A DNA stretch of 18,489 nt from CAYXTC01 sp964468405 (GTDB taxonomy: Bacteria > Patescibacteriota > Minisyncoccia > Minisyncoccales > GWA2-38-27): the NCBI GenBank assembly GCA_964468405.1, contig CAYXTC010000013.1, forward strand, positions 1 to 18,489. Reading direction: 5' to 3'. Below, piece after piece: positions 1 through 5,833 of this stretch. Made by a program: the position numbers and the translations under genes. The notes below the pieces were generated by a model. It worked only from the letters and a program-made list of their open reading frames with translations. It was not told the origin of the DNA and made no database searches. The first letter of the stretch is position 1, and the number at the start of each line of letters is the position of its first letter.

Positions 1-969
1 AACAGAGCCCAGCAGATTATCTCTTTATCTGAAAAGTACGGCAGAAAAGTTGTTGTTGACGGCTATTCCATGAAAAGCAATATTGAAATAGCCAAGCGGT
101 TAGGATACTTAAGAGCGAATAAAAACACCATAATAAAGGCCAAAGACGCCCATAAGTACCCAGACTCAGAATTAACCATTCTTTGCACCGGAGCCCAGGG
201 AGAAGGAAACGCTATATTAATGAGAATAGCCAATAAAGATCATAGATTCTTTAGTGTTAAAAAGGGAGATGCAATAATATTTTCCTCTTCTGTGGTGCCG
301 GGAAACGAAAGAGCAGTCCAGACTCTAAAGGACTCCCTTTACAGGCAGGGAGCCAATGTATTCCATTACAAAATGATGGACATTCATGCGGGAGGCCACG
401 CCCAAAAGGAAGAATTGAAAGAAATGATTAATCTAATGAAGCCAAAATTCTTTATGCCGGTGCACGGCCAGTACTCTATGATGTACAATCACGCAGAAAT
501 CGCAGAAGAGCAGGGAATCCCCAAAAAGAGGATCATTTTAGCAGACAACGGGAAAATAATTAATCTTGACAGAGAAAGGTTTTCTTTCGCTCCCAAATCC
601 GTGCCCGCCAATCCTATTATGGTTGACGGCCTTGGCGTAGGAGACGTCGGAGAGATAGTATTGAGAGACAGACAGTTGTTATCAAAAGACGGAATGTTTG
701 TTATTGTAGTAGCAATAGACAGACAGGCAGGAAAGGTAAAGGGATCCCCTGACATTATTTCCAGAGGATTCGTATACCTAAGGGAATCTAAAGAATTGCT
801 TTCTGAAACCAGAAAAAAGGTTATAAGCATAGTTAACAAAGCCACAGGCGGAAGCGGTGCTGTAAACTGGGTTTATGTTAAGAACGAAATAAGGAACAAG
901 ATAGGAGATTTCCTGCATGCTAAAACCCAAAGGCGCCCCATGGTTCTGCCAGTGGTAATTGAAGTTTAA
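1..969 (+). CDS. rnj: Ribonuclease J, C-terminal part (5' end outside window)
   Basis: The reading frame is open from base 1 and ends at TAA 967-969, so 322 C-terminal residues are visible; an ATG at 70 is internal. RNase J is a metallo-beta-lactamase/beta-CASP exo- and endoribonuclease that matures and degrades RNA in the cytoplasm. The visible part carries the beta-CASP section (about bases 30-400, including CTGAQGE near 181-201), the late metal-ligand motif HAGGHA (about 385-402), the PVHGQ motif (about 457-471) and the RNase J C-terminal domain. The first metal-binding motif (HxHxDH) lies off the window. Family proteins are about 550 aa, so roughly 230 residues are missing. Two motif positions differ from what I recall as usual: HAGGHA where HxSGHA is common, and HGQ where HGE is common. 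The stop lies one base before trpS, which suggests co-transcription. Family assignment is secure; start and promoter are not visible. Confidence 0.93.
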   Translation, partial: NRAQQIISLSEKYGRKVVVDGYSMKSNIEIAKRLGYLRANKNTIIKAKDAHKYPDSELTILCTGAQGEGNAILMRIANKDHRFFSVKKGDAIIFSSSVVPGNERAVQTLKDSLYRQGANVFHYKMMDIHAGGHAQKEELKEMINLMKPKFFMPVHGQYSMMYNHAEIAEEQGIPKKRIILADNGKIINLDRERFSFAPKSVPANPIMVDGLGVGDVGEIVLRDRQLLSKDGMFVIVVAIDRQAGKVKGSPDIISRGFVYLRESKELLSETRKKVISIVNKATGGSGAVNWVYVKNEIRNKIGDFLHAKTQRRPMVLPVVIEV

Positions 970-970
970 T

Positions 971-1951
971 ATGAGAATCTTAAGCGGCATCCAGCCTACG
1001 GGGTTTCTTCATATAGGGAATTACCTGGGAGCCATAAAGCAGTGGATTAAGTTTCAAGAGAAAAACGAAGCCTTCTTTTTTATCGCCGATCTTCACTCTC
1101 TGACCATCCCCTACAATCCCGTAGATCTTCAGAAAAGAATACAAGAAACAGCCACAGAATATTTGGCCGCCGGTTTAGACCCTAAAAAGAGTGTTCTTTT
1201 TGTCCAGTCCCATATTCCAGAACATACAGAATTATGTTGGCTTTTAAACACTGTCTGTCCTGTGGGCGATCTCCAGAGGATGACTCAATACAAAGAAAAA
1301 TCTCAGCAGTTTAAAAAAGACATCAATGCCGGTCTCTTGAACTATCCCATTCTGCAAGCAGCTGACATTTTAATATACAAGGCGAACCAGGTGCCCGTAG
1401 GCAAAGATCAGGTCCAGCATATAGAGTTGACCAGAACCATAGCCAAAAGATTCAACCAGAAGTTTAGCAAGGTTTTTGTACTGCCAGAGCCCTATCTATC
1501 CCATGCCGGAGCCAAAATAATGGCGCTTAATAATCCTGAAAAGAAGATGTCAAAGTCTTTAGGTCCTGCCAGTTACGTTTCTCTGTTCGAGGAGCCCACA
1601 ACCATCAAAAAGAAAGTAATGTCTGCTGTGACAGATGCGGGGAGAGAGATAAAATATGATCCTTCCAAAAAACCGGGCATTTCCAATCTTCTTACTATTT
1701 ACAGTTTATTCTCAGAAAAAACCATAAATTCCTTAGAAAAAGAGTTTAAACAAAAGGGCTATTCTGATCTCAAAAAAGAATTAGCACAATTATTAATAGA
1801 AAAACTGGAGCCCTTCCGCACTAAAAGAGAAGAATTGCTCTCTAACTCTCCCCGGCCAGAAAAAGTGCTAAATCAGGGAGCAAGAAAAGCACAGAAAATA
1901 GCCCAATCCACATTAAAAGAAGCAAAAAAGGCAATGGGCCTGGTAACATAA
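971..1951 (+). CDS. trpS: Tryptophanyl-tRNA synthetase
   Basis: This is a class Ic aminoacyl-tRNA synthetase that charges tRNA-Trp with tryptophan using ATP. The start is taken as ATG 971, giving MRILSGIQPTG, the usual family N-terminus; an in-frame TTG at 959 would overlap the upstream gene and adds nothing conserved. At 326 aa it is normal for bacterial TrpS (about 330). Visible signatures are the HIGH-type motif HIGN at residues 14-17, the tryptophan-pocket segment GLLNYPILQAADIL at 121-134 with Asp132, VPVGKDQVQH at 141-150, and KMSKS at 192-196. The C-terminal half is the helical anticodon-binding domain and is Lys-rich at its end. It follows the RNase J gene with a single intervening base and no Shine-Dalgarno sequence, so it is probably the second gene of an operon and may be translationally coupled. 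A strong terminator follows. Confidence 0.97.
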   Translation: MRILSGIQPTGFLHIGNYLGAIKQWIKFQEKNEAFFFIADLHSLTIPYNPVDLQKRIQETATEYLAAGLDPKKSVLFVQSHIPEHTELCWLLNTVCPVGDLQRMTQYKEKSQQFKKDINAGLLNYPILQAADILIYKANQVPVGKDQVQHIELTRTIAKRFNQKFSKVFVLPEPYLSHAGAKIMALNNPEKKMSKSLGPASYVSLFEEPTTIKKKVMSAVTDAGREIKYDPSKKPGISNLLTIYSLFSEKTINSLEKEFKQKGYSDLKKELAQLLIEKLEPFRTKREELLSNSPRPEKVLNQGARKAQKIAQSTLKEAKKAMGLVT

Positions 1952-1960
1952 CTTTATTCT

Positions 1961-1997
1961 AAAAACAGCTCTCCCCCAGCGGCAGAGCTGTTTTTTT
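1961..1997 (+). terminator. Rho-independent terminator after trpS
   Basis: A perfect 12-bp stem pairs 1961-1972 (AAAAACAGCTCT) with 1984-1995. The loop is 11 nt, and the 3' arm merges into a run of seven T (1991-1997). It starts nine bases after the trpS stop. This is a textbook intrinsic terminator and separates the rnj-trpS unit from the next gene. Confidence 0.92.
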
Positions 1998-2027
1998 GTT
2001 TACGAAAGTTCAATAATATGTTACTTA

Positions 2028-2033
2028 TACAAT
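2028..2033 (+). promoter_or_regulatory. Possible -10 element for the zinc-knuckle gene
   Basis: TACAAT (5 of 6 to consensus) lies 42 bases upstream of the ATG at 2076, just after the trpS terminator, so some promoter is needed here. No convincing -35 is found at 16-18 bp spacing, which makes the call weak. A start around 2040 would leave a leader of about 36 nt that contains the Shine-Dalgarno sequence. Confidence 0.35.
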
Positions 2034-2062
2034 AGTTCTTTGGATTTCTTAACCCCAAGAGT

Positions 2063-2068
2063 AAGGAG
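2063..2068 (+). promoter_or_regulatory. Shine-Dalgarno sequence fixing the start at 2076
   Basis: AAGGAG sits 7 nt before ATG 2076. It decides between this ATG and an in-frame TTG at 2040, which would add 12 residues. It is the only strong ribosome binding site I can find ahead of any gene in this window. Confidence 0.8.
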
Positions 2069-2075
2069 AAAAAAG

Positions 2076-2291
2076 ATGAACGAGCTCTTTTGCCCATCCT
2101 GTGGTCTTCTACGCACTAAATGTATTTGCAGAAAAATAGTAGACCCTCGCACAAAGCAGATAGATCAACCTTCAGATTGTTCGCGAAAAACCATCGACAT
2201 GGGATACGGAGCCACTGCTCCTTCCCCAGGTGGCTTTGCCGCCCCAGGCAACAGCCCTTTCGGCGGCCCCTTGGGCCCTCTCGGGGGTTAA
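2076..2291 (+). CDS. Small zinc-knuckle protein with Gly/Pro-rich tail, function unknown
   Basis: This is a 71-aa protein I cannot assign to a named bacterial family. Residues 6-18 form a four-cysteine knuckle, FCPSCGLLRTKCIC, with spacing C-x2-C-x6-C-x-C (Cys6, Cys9, Cys16, Cys18), very likely binding one zinc. A basic linker follows with one more Cys near residue 36, and then a low-complexity tail rich in Gly, Pro and Ala ending in PFGGPLGPLGG. From memory, the same cysteine spacing and the CPxCGL core occur at the N-terminus of archaeal initiation factor aIF1 (SUI1 family), but the SUI1 fold itself is absent here. The gene stands alone: a strong terminator lies on each side and it has its own Shine-Dalgarno sequence. 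That, plus the conserved-looking knuckle, argues for a real gene. Nucleic-acid or ribosome binding is a guess from the knuckle and basic residues. Confidence 0.7.
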   Translation: MNELFCPSCGLLRTKCICRKIVDPRTKQIDQPSDCSRKTIDMGYGATAPSPGGFAAPGNSPFGGPLGPLGG

Positions 2292-2300
2292 CATCTCAAA

Positions 2301-2330
2301 AGGCAGCCACATTGGCTGCCTCTTTTTTTA
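2301..2330. terminator. Terminator between the zinc-knuckle gene and the convergent mutase gene
   Basis: A perfect 9-bp stem (2301-2309 AGGCAGCCA with 2313-2321 TGGCTGCCT) has a 3-nt loop and is followed on the plus strand by CTTTTTTT. It ends transcription of the zinc-knuckle gene. The stop codon of the opposite gene (2328-2330) lies inside the T-tract. Read from the minus strand the hairpin is followed by only four T, so its action in that direction is less certain. Confidence 0.85.
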
Positions 2331-3662
2331 CTCTGAAATAATTTTTTTCAGTTCTTTTTCTTTTTCTTTCAGGACATCCTCGCTTTCTGCCTCAATAGTA
2401 AGTCTTAGGACAGGCTCTGTGTTGGAAGGACGCAGATTAAACCACCAATCATTATAGCTCACTGTTATGCCATCAAGAGAGTCCTGCTCTCCGTCAGAAT
2501 ATTTCTCCCTAACCTTATCCATTATTTTTTCCTTATCTTCCACCTCAAAGTTAATCTCCGATCCCTTGGCATAAGGAGAGAGTTCTGAAGCCAATTCTGA
2601 AACCGGCTTGCCAGATTCTGAGATCACCTGAAGCAGTATTAAAAGAGAAATCAGGCCCGAGTCAAGATAAAAATTATCTTTAAAACTATAATGTCCGGAA
2701 AGTTCTCCTCCCACCACTGCTCTGTTTTCTATCATTTTTTCTCTGACATTAACAAATCCAACCGGGGCCCGGACAGGTTTACCTCCCCACTTTTTTATAA
2801 ACTCAGGCACTGCTTTGGAGCACACATTGTTGTAAACAATGGCAGAATCTGATTGTTTCTTAAGAAAGTATCTGGCCAAGATAAGCAAGGTAACATCTGC
2901 TCTTATTCTGTTTCCTTTCTCGTCAAAAAGAAATACTCTGTCCCCGTCTCCGTCAAACATACACCCCAGGTCTGCCTTGTTCTCTAAAATCTCTTCTGCA
3001 ACTTGGGCTTCTGCCCCTTCTTCTAAGGGATTGGGGGATCTGTTGGGAAAATTACCGTCAAGATCAAAGTTAACAGGAATTATTTCAACGGGAAGTTTGG
3101 ATTTTAAGAAAGAAAGGCCCTTGCCCGCCATTCCGTTTCCTGTGTCAGCCACCACTTTAAAAGAGTCTATTTTATCCAATTCGACGAAAGAAAGAACGTG
3201 GTTCAAGTAATCCTCCCAAACATTCTGATTCTTTATCTCTCCTATTTTTTGAGAAGAAAACTCCTTTTTATCGACCACCCCTGCCATATCTTTTCCCCTG
3301 ATCACTTTAATCTCGGACTCCTCTCTTTTGAGCATCTTTAAACCGTTATACTCTTTGGGGTTATGGCTCGCTGTGATCATAATGCCGGCATCGTAGTTAT
3401 AAAAAACAACAGCAAAATAAAGGACTTCTGTGGGTACTTCCCCGAGGCTGCAGACATCAGCCCCCGCCTCTGTTATTCCCTTAGACAGTGCCTGAAACAA
3501 AGAAGGAGAAGAAATCCTCATATCTCGCCCCACCACCACCTTCTTGGCTTTAGTATATTCAACAAAATACCGGCCTATGTTATAGGCTGAGACATCATTA
3601 AAATCTTTAGGGTAAACCCCTCTGATGTCGTAAGATCTAAAAATATTTTGGTTGATGTTCAT
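2328..3662 (-). CDS. manB: Phosphomannomutase / phosphoglucomutase
   Basis: A 444-aa member of the alpha-D-phosphohexomutase superfamily, interconverting hexose-6-phosphate and hexose-1-phosphate through a phosphoserine enzyme. All four signature loops are present: catalytic TASHNP at 97-102 (phosphoserine Ser99), metal-binding DGDGDR at 237-242, sugar-specificity loop GGELSGH at 318-324, and phosphate-binding RPSNTEP at 411-417. The GEMSGH-type loop is typical of dual-specificity PMM/PGM proteins, so whether mannose or glucose phosphate is the main substrate cannot be read from sequence. The product would feed nucleotide-sugar synthesis for surface glycans, which fits the Wzy-like gene elsewhere in the window, but the two are not linked in one operon. 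The ATG at 3660-3662 has no Shine-Dalgarno. It is a single-gene unit, divergent from ychF and convergent with the zinc-knuckle gene. Confidence 0.95.
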   Translation of the reverse strand: MNINQNIFRSYDIRGVYPKDFNDVSAYNIGRYFVEYTKAKKVVVGRDMRISSPSLFQALSKGITEAGADVCSLGEVPTEVLYFAVVFYNYDAGIMITASHNPKEYNGLKMLKREESEIKVIRGKDMAGVVDKKEFSSQKIGEIKNQNVWEDYLNHVLSFVELDKIDSFKVVADTGNGMAGKGLSFLKSKLPVEIIPVNFDLDGNFPNRSPNPLEEGAEAQVAEEILENKADLGCMFDGDGDRVFLFDEKGNRIRADVTLLILARYFLKKQSDSAIVYNNVCSKAVPEFIKKWGGKPVRAPVGFVNVREKMIENRAVVGGELSGHYSFKDNFYLDSGLISLLILLQVISESGKPVSELASELSPYAKGSEINFEVEDKEKIMDKVREKYSDGEQDSLDGITVSYNDWWFNLRPSNTEPVLRLTIEAESEDVLKEKEKELKKIISE

Positions 3663-3678
3663 ATTCTTTTAGTATACT
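3652..3678 (+). promoter_or_regulatory. Possible promoter of the ychF operon
   Basis: TATACT (3673-3678, 5 of 6) lies 36 bp before the ychF ATG, with TTGATG (3652-3657, 4 of 6) upstream at a short 15-bp spacing. It overlaps the 5' end of the mutase gene and lies directly next to the oppositely facing mutase promoter. The spacing is suboptimal, hence the low confidence. Confidence 0.35.
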
Positions 3679-3683
3679 ATTAG

Positions 3684-3712
3684 ATTATAGCAAATTTAAT
3701 CTTTTAAGTTAA
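3684..3712 (-). promoter_or_regulatory. Promoter of the mutase gene, extended -10
   Basis: On the minus strand, TTAACT (3707-3712, 4 of 6) is followed after 17 bp by a perfect TATAAT (3684-3689) preceded by TGC, an extended -10. Transcription would start near 3677, leaving a leader of about 15 nt. A second, closer -10 (TATACT, 3671-3676) would give an almost leaderless message, but its -35 is poorer. Confidence 0.65.
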
Positions 3713-3714
3713 AT

Positions 3715-4725
3715 ATGTCATTTTCAGTAGGAATAGTGGGATTGCCTAACGCAGGAAAATCCACCCTGTTTCAGGCTATCACTAAAAATCAGGTGGAAAT
3801 AGCAAACTATCCCTTTACTACAGTAGACCCCAACGTAGGAGTAGTTAAAGTGCCAGACTCCAGATTAAAAAAGATAGCATCTCTTGTAAACCCTGAAAAA
3901 ACTACAGAGACTGTTATAGAGTTTGTGGATATCGCCGGACTGGTAGAAAACGCCCACAAAGGAGAAGGGCTGGGAAATCAGTTCTTAGCCCAAATAAGAG
4001 AGTGCGACGCCATAATAGAAGTAGTAAGGGCTTTCCCCTCCCCGACCGGGGAGAAGGCTAATCCGGAAAGAGATATCAAGATTTTAGACACAGAACTGAT
4101 AATGAAAGATATCGAGACGACAGACAGAGCAATCGACAAGTTAGAAAAAGAGGCGAAATCAGATAAGAATTTGGCAGAAAAATTAAAGATTCTCAAGGAA
4201 ATAAAAGAGGGTTTGCTGGAACAAAAAAGTCTTAATCTGCAAGAGGAAGAAAAAGAAAAGATAAAAGAATATCAGCTGCTAACTCTAAAACCCAAATTAT
4301 ATCTTTTTAATATCAGAGAAGAAGGGTTCAACCCTCCAAAAGAAAACTCTCTGGTTATAGACGCTAAAACAGAAGAAGAATTAGCAGACCTCACAGAAAA
4401 GGAAGCAAAAGAGTTAGGTGTTGTCTCTAAACTTGACCGGTTGATATCATTTTGTTATACTATCCTTGATTTAATAACCTTCTACACTATAGCAGGCTCC
4501 AAAGAAGCAAGAGCCTTAACTCTCAAAAAAGGCTCTTCTGTTTTTGAAGCCGCAGGATGCCTTCATTCTGATTTCCAAGAGAATTTTGTCAGAGCAGAGG
4601 TGTTAGAATACAAAAATTTGGCGGAAGCGGGCTCTTGGCCGAAGGCCAAAGAAGCCGGTCTAGTAAAAACGGTTGGCAAAGACCATATAGTGGAAGACGG
4701 AGATATAATAGAATTTAAAATATGA
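3715..4725 (+). CDS. ychF: YchF/OLA1-family GTPase/ATPase
   Basis: A 336-aa Obg-related P-loop NTPase that associates with ribosomes and in characterised relatives prefers ATP. The P-loop GLPNAGKST is at 9-17, switch I (NYPFTTVDPN) at 31-40, the DxxG motif DIAGL at 72-76, a helical coiled-coil insert at about 130-190, the atypical G4 motif NIRE at 199-202, and a C-terminal TGS domain from about 248 that ends in EDGDIIEFKI. The family norm is about 363 aa, so this copy is somewhat short. Residues 108-113 (PSPTGE) are encoded by a GC-rich palindrome and replace the loop that usually carries a conserved His-Val. It heads the ychF-rpsF-ssb-rpsR operon, an order known from Bacillus. Its TGA stop overlaps the rpsF ATG by four bases (ATGA). 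There is no Shine-Dalgarno before ATG 3715. Confidence 0.96.
   Translation: MSFSVGIVGLPNAGKSTLFQAITKNQVEIANYPFTTVDPNVGVVKVPDSRLKKIASLVNPEKTTETVIEFVDIAGLVENAHKGEGLGNQFLAQIRECDAIIEVVRAFPSPTGEKANPERDIKILDTELIMKDIETTDRAIDKLEKEAKSDKNLAEKLKILKEIKEGLLEQKSLNLQEEEKEKIKEYQLLTLKPKLYLFNIREEGFNPPKENSLVIDAKTEEELADLTEKEAKELGVVSKLDRLISFCYTILDLITFYTIAGSKEARALTLKKGSSVFEAAGCLHSDFQENFVRAEVLEYKNLAEAGSWPKAKEAGLVKTVGKDHIVEDGDIIEFKI
4038..4053. repeat. GC-rich palindrome inside ychF
   Basis: CTCCCC (4038-4043) and GGGGAG (4048-4053) form a perfect 6-bp inverted repeat around a GACC loop. It stands out against the A/T-rich coding sequence around it. It encodes residues 108-113, in a surface loop where the family is variable in length. 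It may be a short palindromic element inserted in frame; this is an inference from composition and position only. Confidence 0.5.
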
Positions 4726-5111
4726 AGATATACGAATTAACCTGTCTTTTACCCCCCACTCTTTCGGAAGAAGATATGGCCGGGGTATCAGAAAAGATAA
4801 AAAACATTATTTCAGAGCAGTCCGGTATTATCCAAAAAGAGTTAAGACCGGTAAAGAAAAGGTTCGGGTACCAGATCAAGGAGTATCGGGAGGGGTTTAT
4901 GATAACCTTCCTTGTCGCCTTAAGCCCCGAAGGCCTAAGAGGTCTGGAAAAAAGAGTCAAAGAACAGGATAATATCTTAAGATATATAGCTGTCCTAACA
5001 ACTCCTTCCCGGAAAGAAAGAAGGAGGCCCTCCCTCAAGGAAGGGGAGCAGAAGAAAAAGGTCGGTTTAAAGGAAATCGACAAAAGAATAAACGAAATTC
5101 TTAAAGAGTAA
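4722..5111 (+). CDS. rpsF: 30S ribosomal protein S6
   Basis: A 129-aa protein whose residues 1-93 form the ferredoxin-like S6 core: MKIYELTCLLPPTLSEED at the start, then RPVKKRFGYQIKEYREGF and LRYIAVLTT. In the 30S platform S6 pairs with S18, encoded two genes downstream. The core is followed by an unusual extension: residues 94-109 (SRKERRRPSLKEGE) are encoded by nested inverted repeats, and residues 114-129 look like a charged terminal helix (VGLKEIDKRINEILKE). The start ATG 4722 overlaps the ychF stop as ATGA, so translation is probably coupled. There is no Shine-Dalgarno and no room for a separate S6:S18-type leader in front of it. The family call is secure; the meaning of the tail is not. 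Confidence 0.95.
   Translation: MKIYELTCLLPPTLSEEDMAGVSEKIKNIISEQSGIIQKELRPVKKRFGYQIKEYREGFMITFLVALSPEGLRGLEKRVKEQDNILRYIAVLTTPSRKERRRPSLKEGEQKKKVGLKEIDKRINEILKE
5002..5047. repeat. Nested inverted repeats in the rpsF 3' part
   Basis: Two adjacent imperfect palindromes lie here. CTCCTT (5002-5007) pairs with AAGGAG (5021-5026). CCCTCCCT (from about 5028) pairs with AGGAAGGG (to about 5046) with one mismatch and a two-base loop. They encode residues 94-109 of S6, between the conserved core and the terminal helix. The other strand reads as PSLREG-like peptides. This is a candidate short palindromic element within a gene. Confidence 0.45.
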
Positions 5112-5115
5112 TTTT

Positions 5116-5598
5116 ATGAACTTAAACAAAGCCATCATTGTCGGCCGCCTGACCCAAGACCCAGAGAGCAGAAGCACCCCTTCGGGACAATCAGTCTGCA
5201 GTTTTGGGTTAGCTACTAATAGAAACTGGACAGACCCCCAAAGCAAAGAGAAAAAAGAAAGCACTGAATTTCATAATATAGTGGCTTGGGGCAGATTAGC
5301 CGAAATAATTTCCCAATATCTCAAAAAAGGAAATCTTGCTCTAATAGAAGGAAGAATTCAGACCCGCAGTTGGGAAGACCAAAGCGGTAATAAGAGGTAT
5401 AAGACTGAAATCGTAGCCGAAAATCTCCAAATGGGGCCAAGAGGAGAGTCCTCTCCCCCAAAACAGCAACAGTCAAGCCAGCAAAAAGAACAAACAGAAG
5501 AGATTCCGGTAATTGAAGAAGATGATAACAGCGGCTCTTCTAACGAAAAGAAAAACCAAAAAGAAGACGATGTGGATGTAAAAGACATCCCCTTCTAA
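5116..5598 (+). CDS. ssb: Single-stranded DNA-binding protein
   Basis: A 160-aa SSB that coats single-stranded DNA in replication, repair and recombination. The N-terminal OB fold covers about residues 1-106: it opens MNLNKAIIVGRLTQDPE and includes FHNIVAWGRLAEII at 52-65 and the LIEGRIQTRSWED strand at 76-88. A Gln/Ser/Glu-rich disordered linker follows (about 107-150). The protein ends in an acidic tail with the canonical DIPF tip (157-160), which recruits partner proteins such as repair and replication enzymes. It starts at ATG 5116, four bases after the rpsF stop, with only a weak AAAGAG nearby, and is followed five bases later by rpsR. The position between the S6 and S18 genes is the normal Firmicutes-type arrangement. 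Confidence 0.97.
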   Translation: MNLNKAIIVGRLTQDPESRSTPSGQSVCSFGLATNRNWTDPQSKEKKESTEFHNIVAWGRLAEIISQYLKKGNLALIEGRIQTRSWEDQSGNKRYKTEIVAENLQMGPRGESSPPKQQQSSQQKEQTEEIPVIEEDDNSGSSNEKKNQKEDDVDVKDIPF

Positions 5599-5603
5599 AA
5601 TTT

Positions 5604-5801
5604 ATGAATTGCTATTTCTGCCAAAGAAACATTAAAGAAATTGATTTTAAAGACACTGACAATCTCAAAAACTTTGTCTCCGGCCTAGGCAAGATAAAGG
5701 CGAGAAAGAAAACCGGTGTCTGCGCCAAGCATCAAAGACGGCTGGCTAAAGCGATAAAAAGAGCCCGTAATATGGGCCTGTTGTCTGCAACAGAGAAATA
5801 A
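5604..5801 (+). CDS. rpsR: 30S ribosomal protein S18, zinc-binding form
   Basis: A short 65-aa S18, the S6 partner on the 30S platform. The conserved middle and end are clear: IDFKDTDNLKNFVSGLGKI, then the basic RRLAKAIKRARNMGLL. It carries Cys3, Cys6, Cys40 and His43 (CYFC near the start and CAKH in the middle), the C-x2-C...C-x2-H pattern of the zinc-containing S18 form; many bacteria have a paralogue that lost these ligands. It is the last gene of the ychF operon: the ATG at 5604 lies five bases after the ssb stop without a Shine-Dalgarno, and the TAA at 5799-5801 runs directly into a terminator. No rplI (L9) follows, unlike the rpsF-rpsR-rplI order of many bacteria. Confidence 0.95.
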   Translation: MNCYFCQRNIKEIDFKDTDNLKNFVSGLGKIKARKKTGVCAKHQRRLAKAIKRARNMGLLSATEK

Positions 5802-5833
5802 AAAGCAGCCCCTTTCAAGGGGCGCTTTTTTTT
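5801..5833. terminator. Bidirectional terminator shared by rpsR and recA
   Basis: GCCCC (5808-5812) pairs with GGGGC (5819-5823) around TTTCAA. The stem extends as AAAAGC (5801-5806) with GCTTTT (5824-5829) across one bulged A, and ends in a run of T on the plus strand. On the minus strand the same hairpin is followed by TTTTTATTT. The stop codons of rpsR (5799-5801) and recA (5832-5834) touch its two edges, so one hairpin ends both convergent units. Confidence 0.88.

Noticed and set aside
959..970. TTG start for trpS four codons upstream
   Set aside because: It overlaps the RNase J stop, and ATG 971 gives the standard TrpS N-terminus.
2120..2457. Two other plus-strand frames across the zinc-knuckle gene and the following terminator
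   Set aside because: They read through a terminator into the antisense of the mutase gene, and the Cys-knuckle frame with its Shine-Dalgarno explains the locus.
4723..4725. Possible UGA recoding as in Gracilibacteria/Absconditabacteria
   Set aside because: TGA ends both ychF and ftsK at positions matching family C-termini, so it is a normal stop here.
4715..5083. Minus-strand open frame with PSLREG-like repeats opposite rpsF
   Set aside because: rpsF is certain in this location. The repeat-like peptide reflects the palindromes, which are reported as repeats.
3715..5111. An S6:S18-type ribosomal-protein leader RNA for the operon
   Set aside because: rpsF overlaps ychF by four bases and the ychF leader is very short, so there is no untranslated space for such a motif before rpsF.
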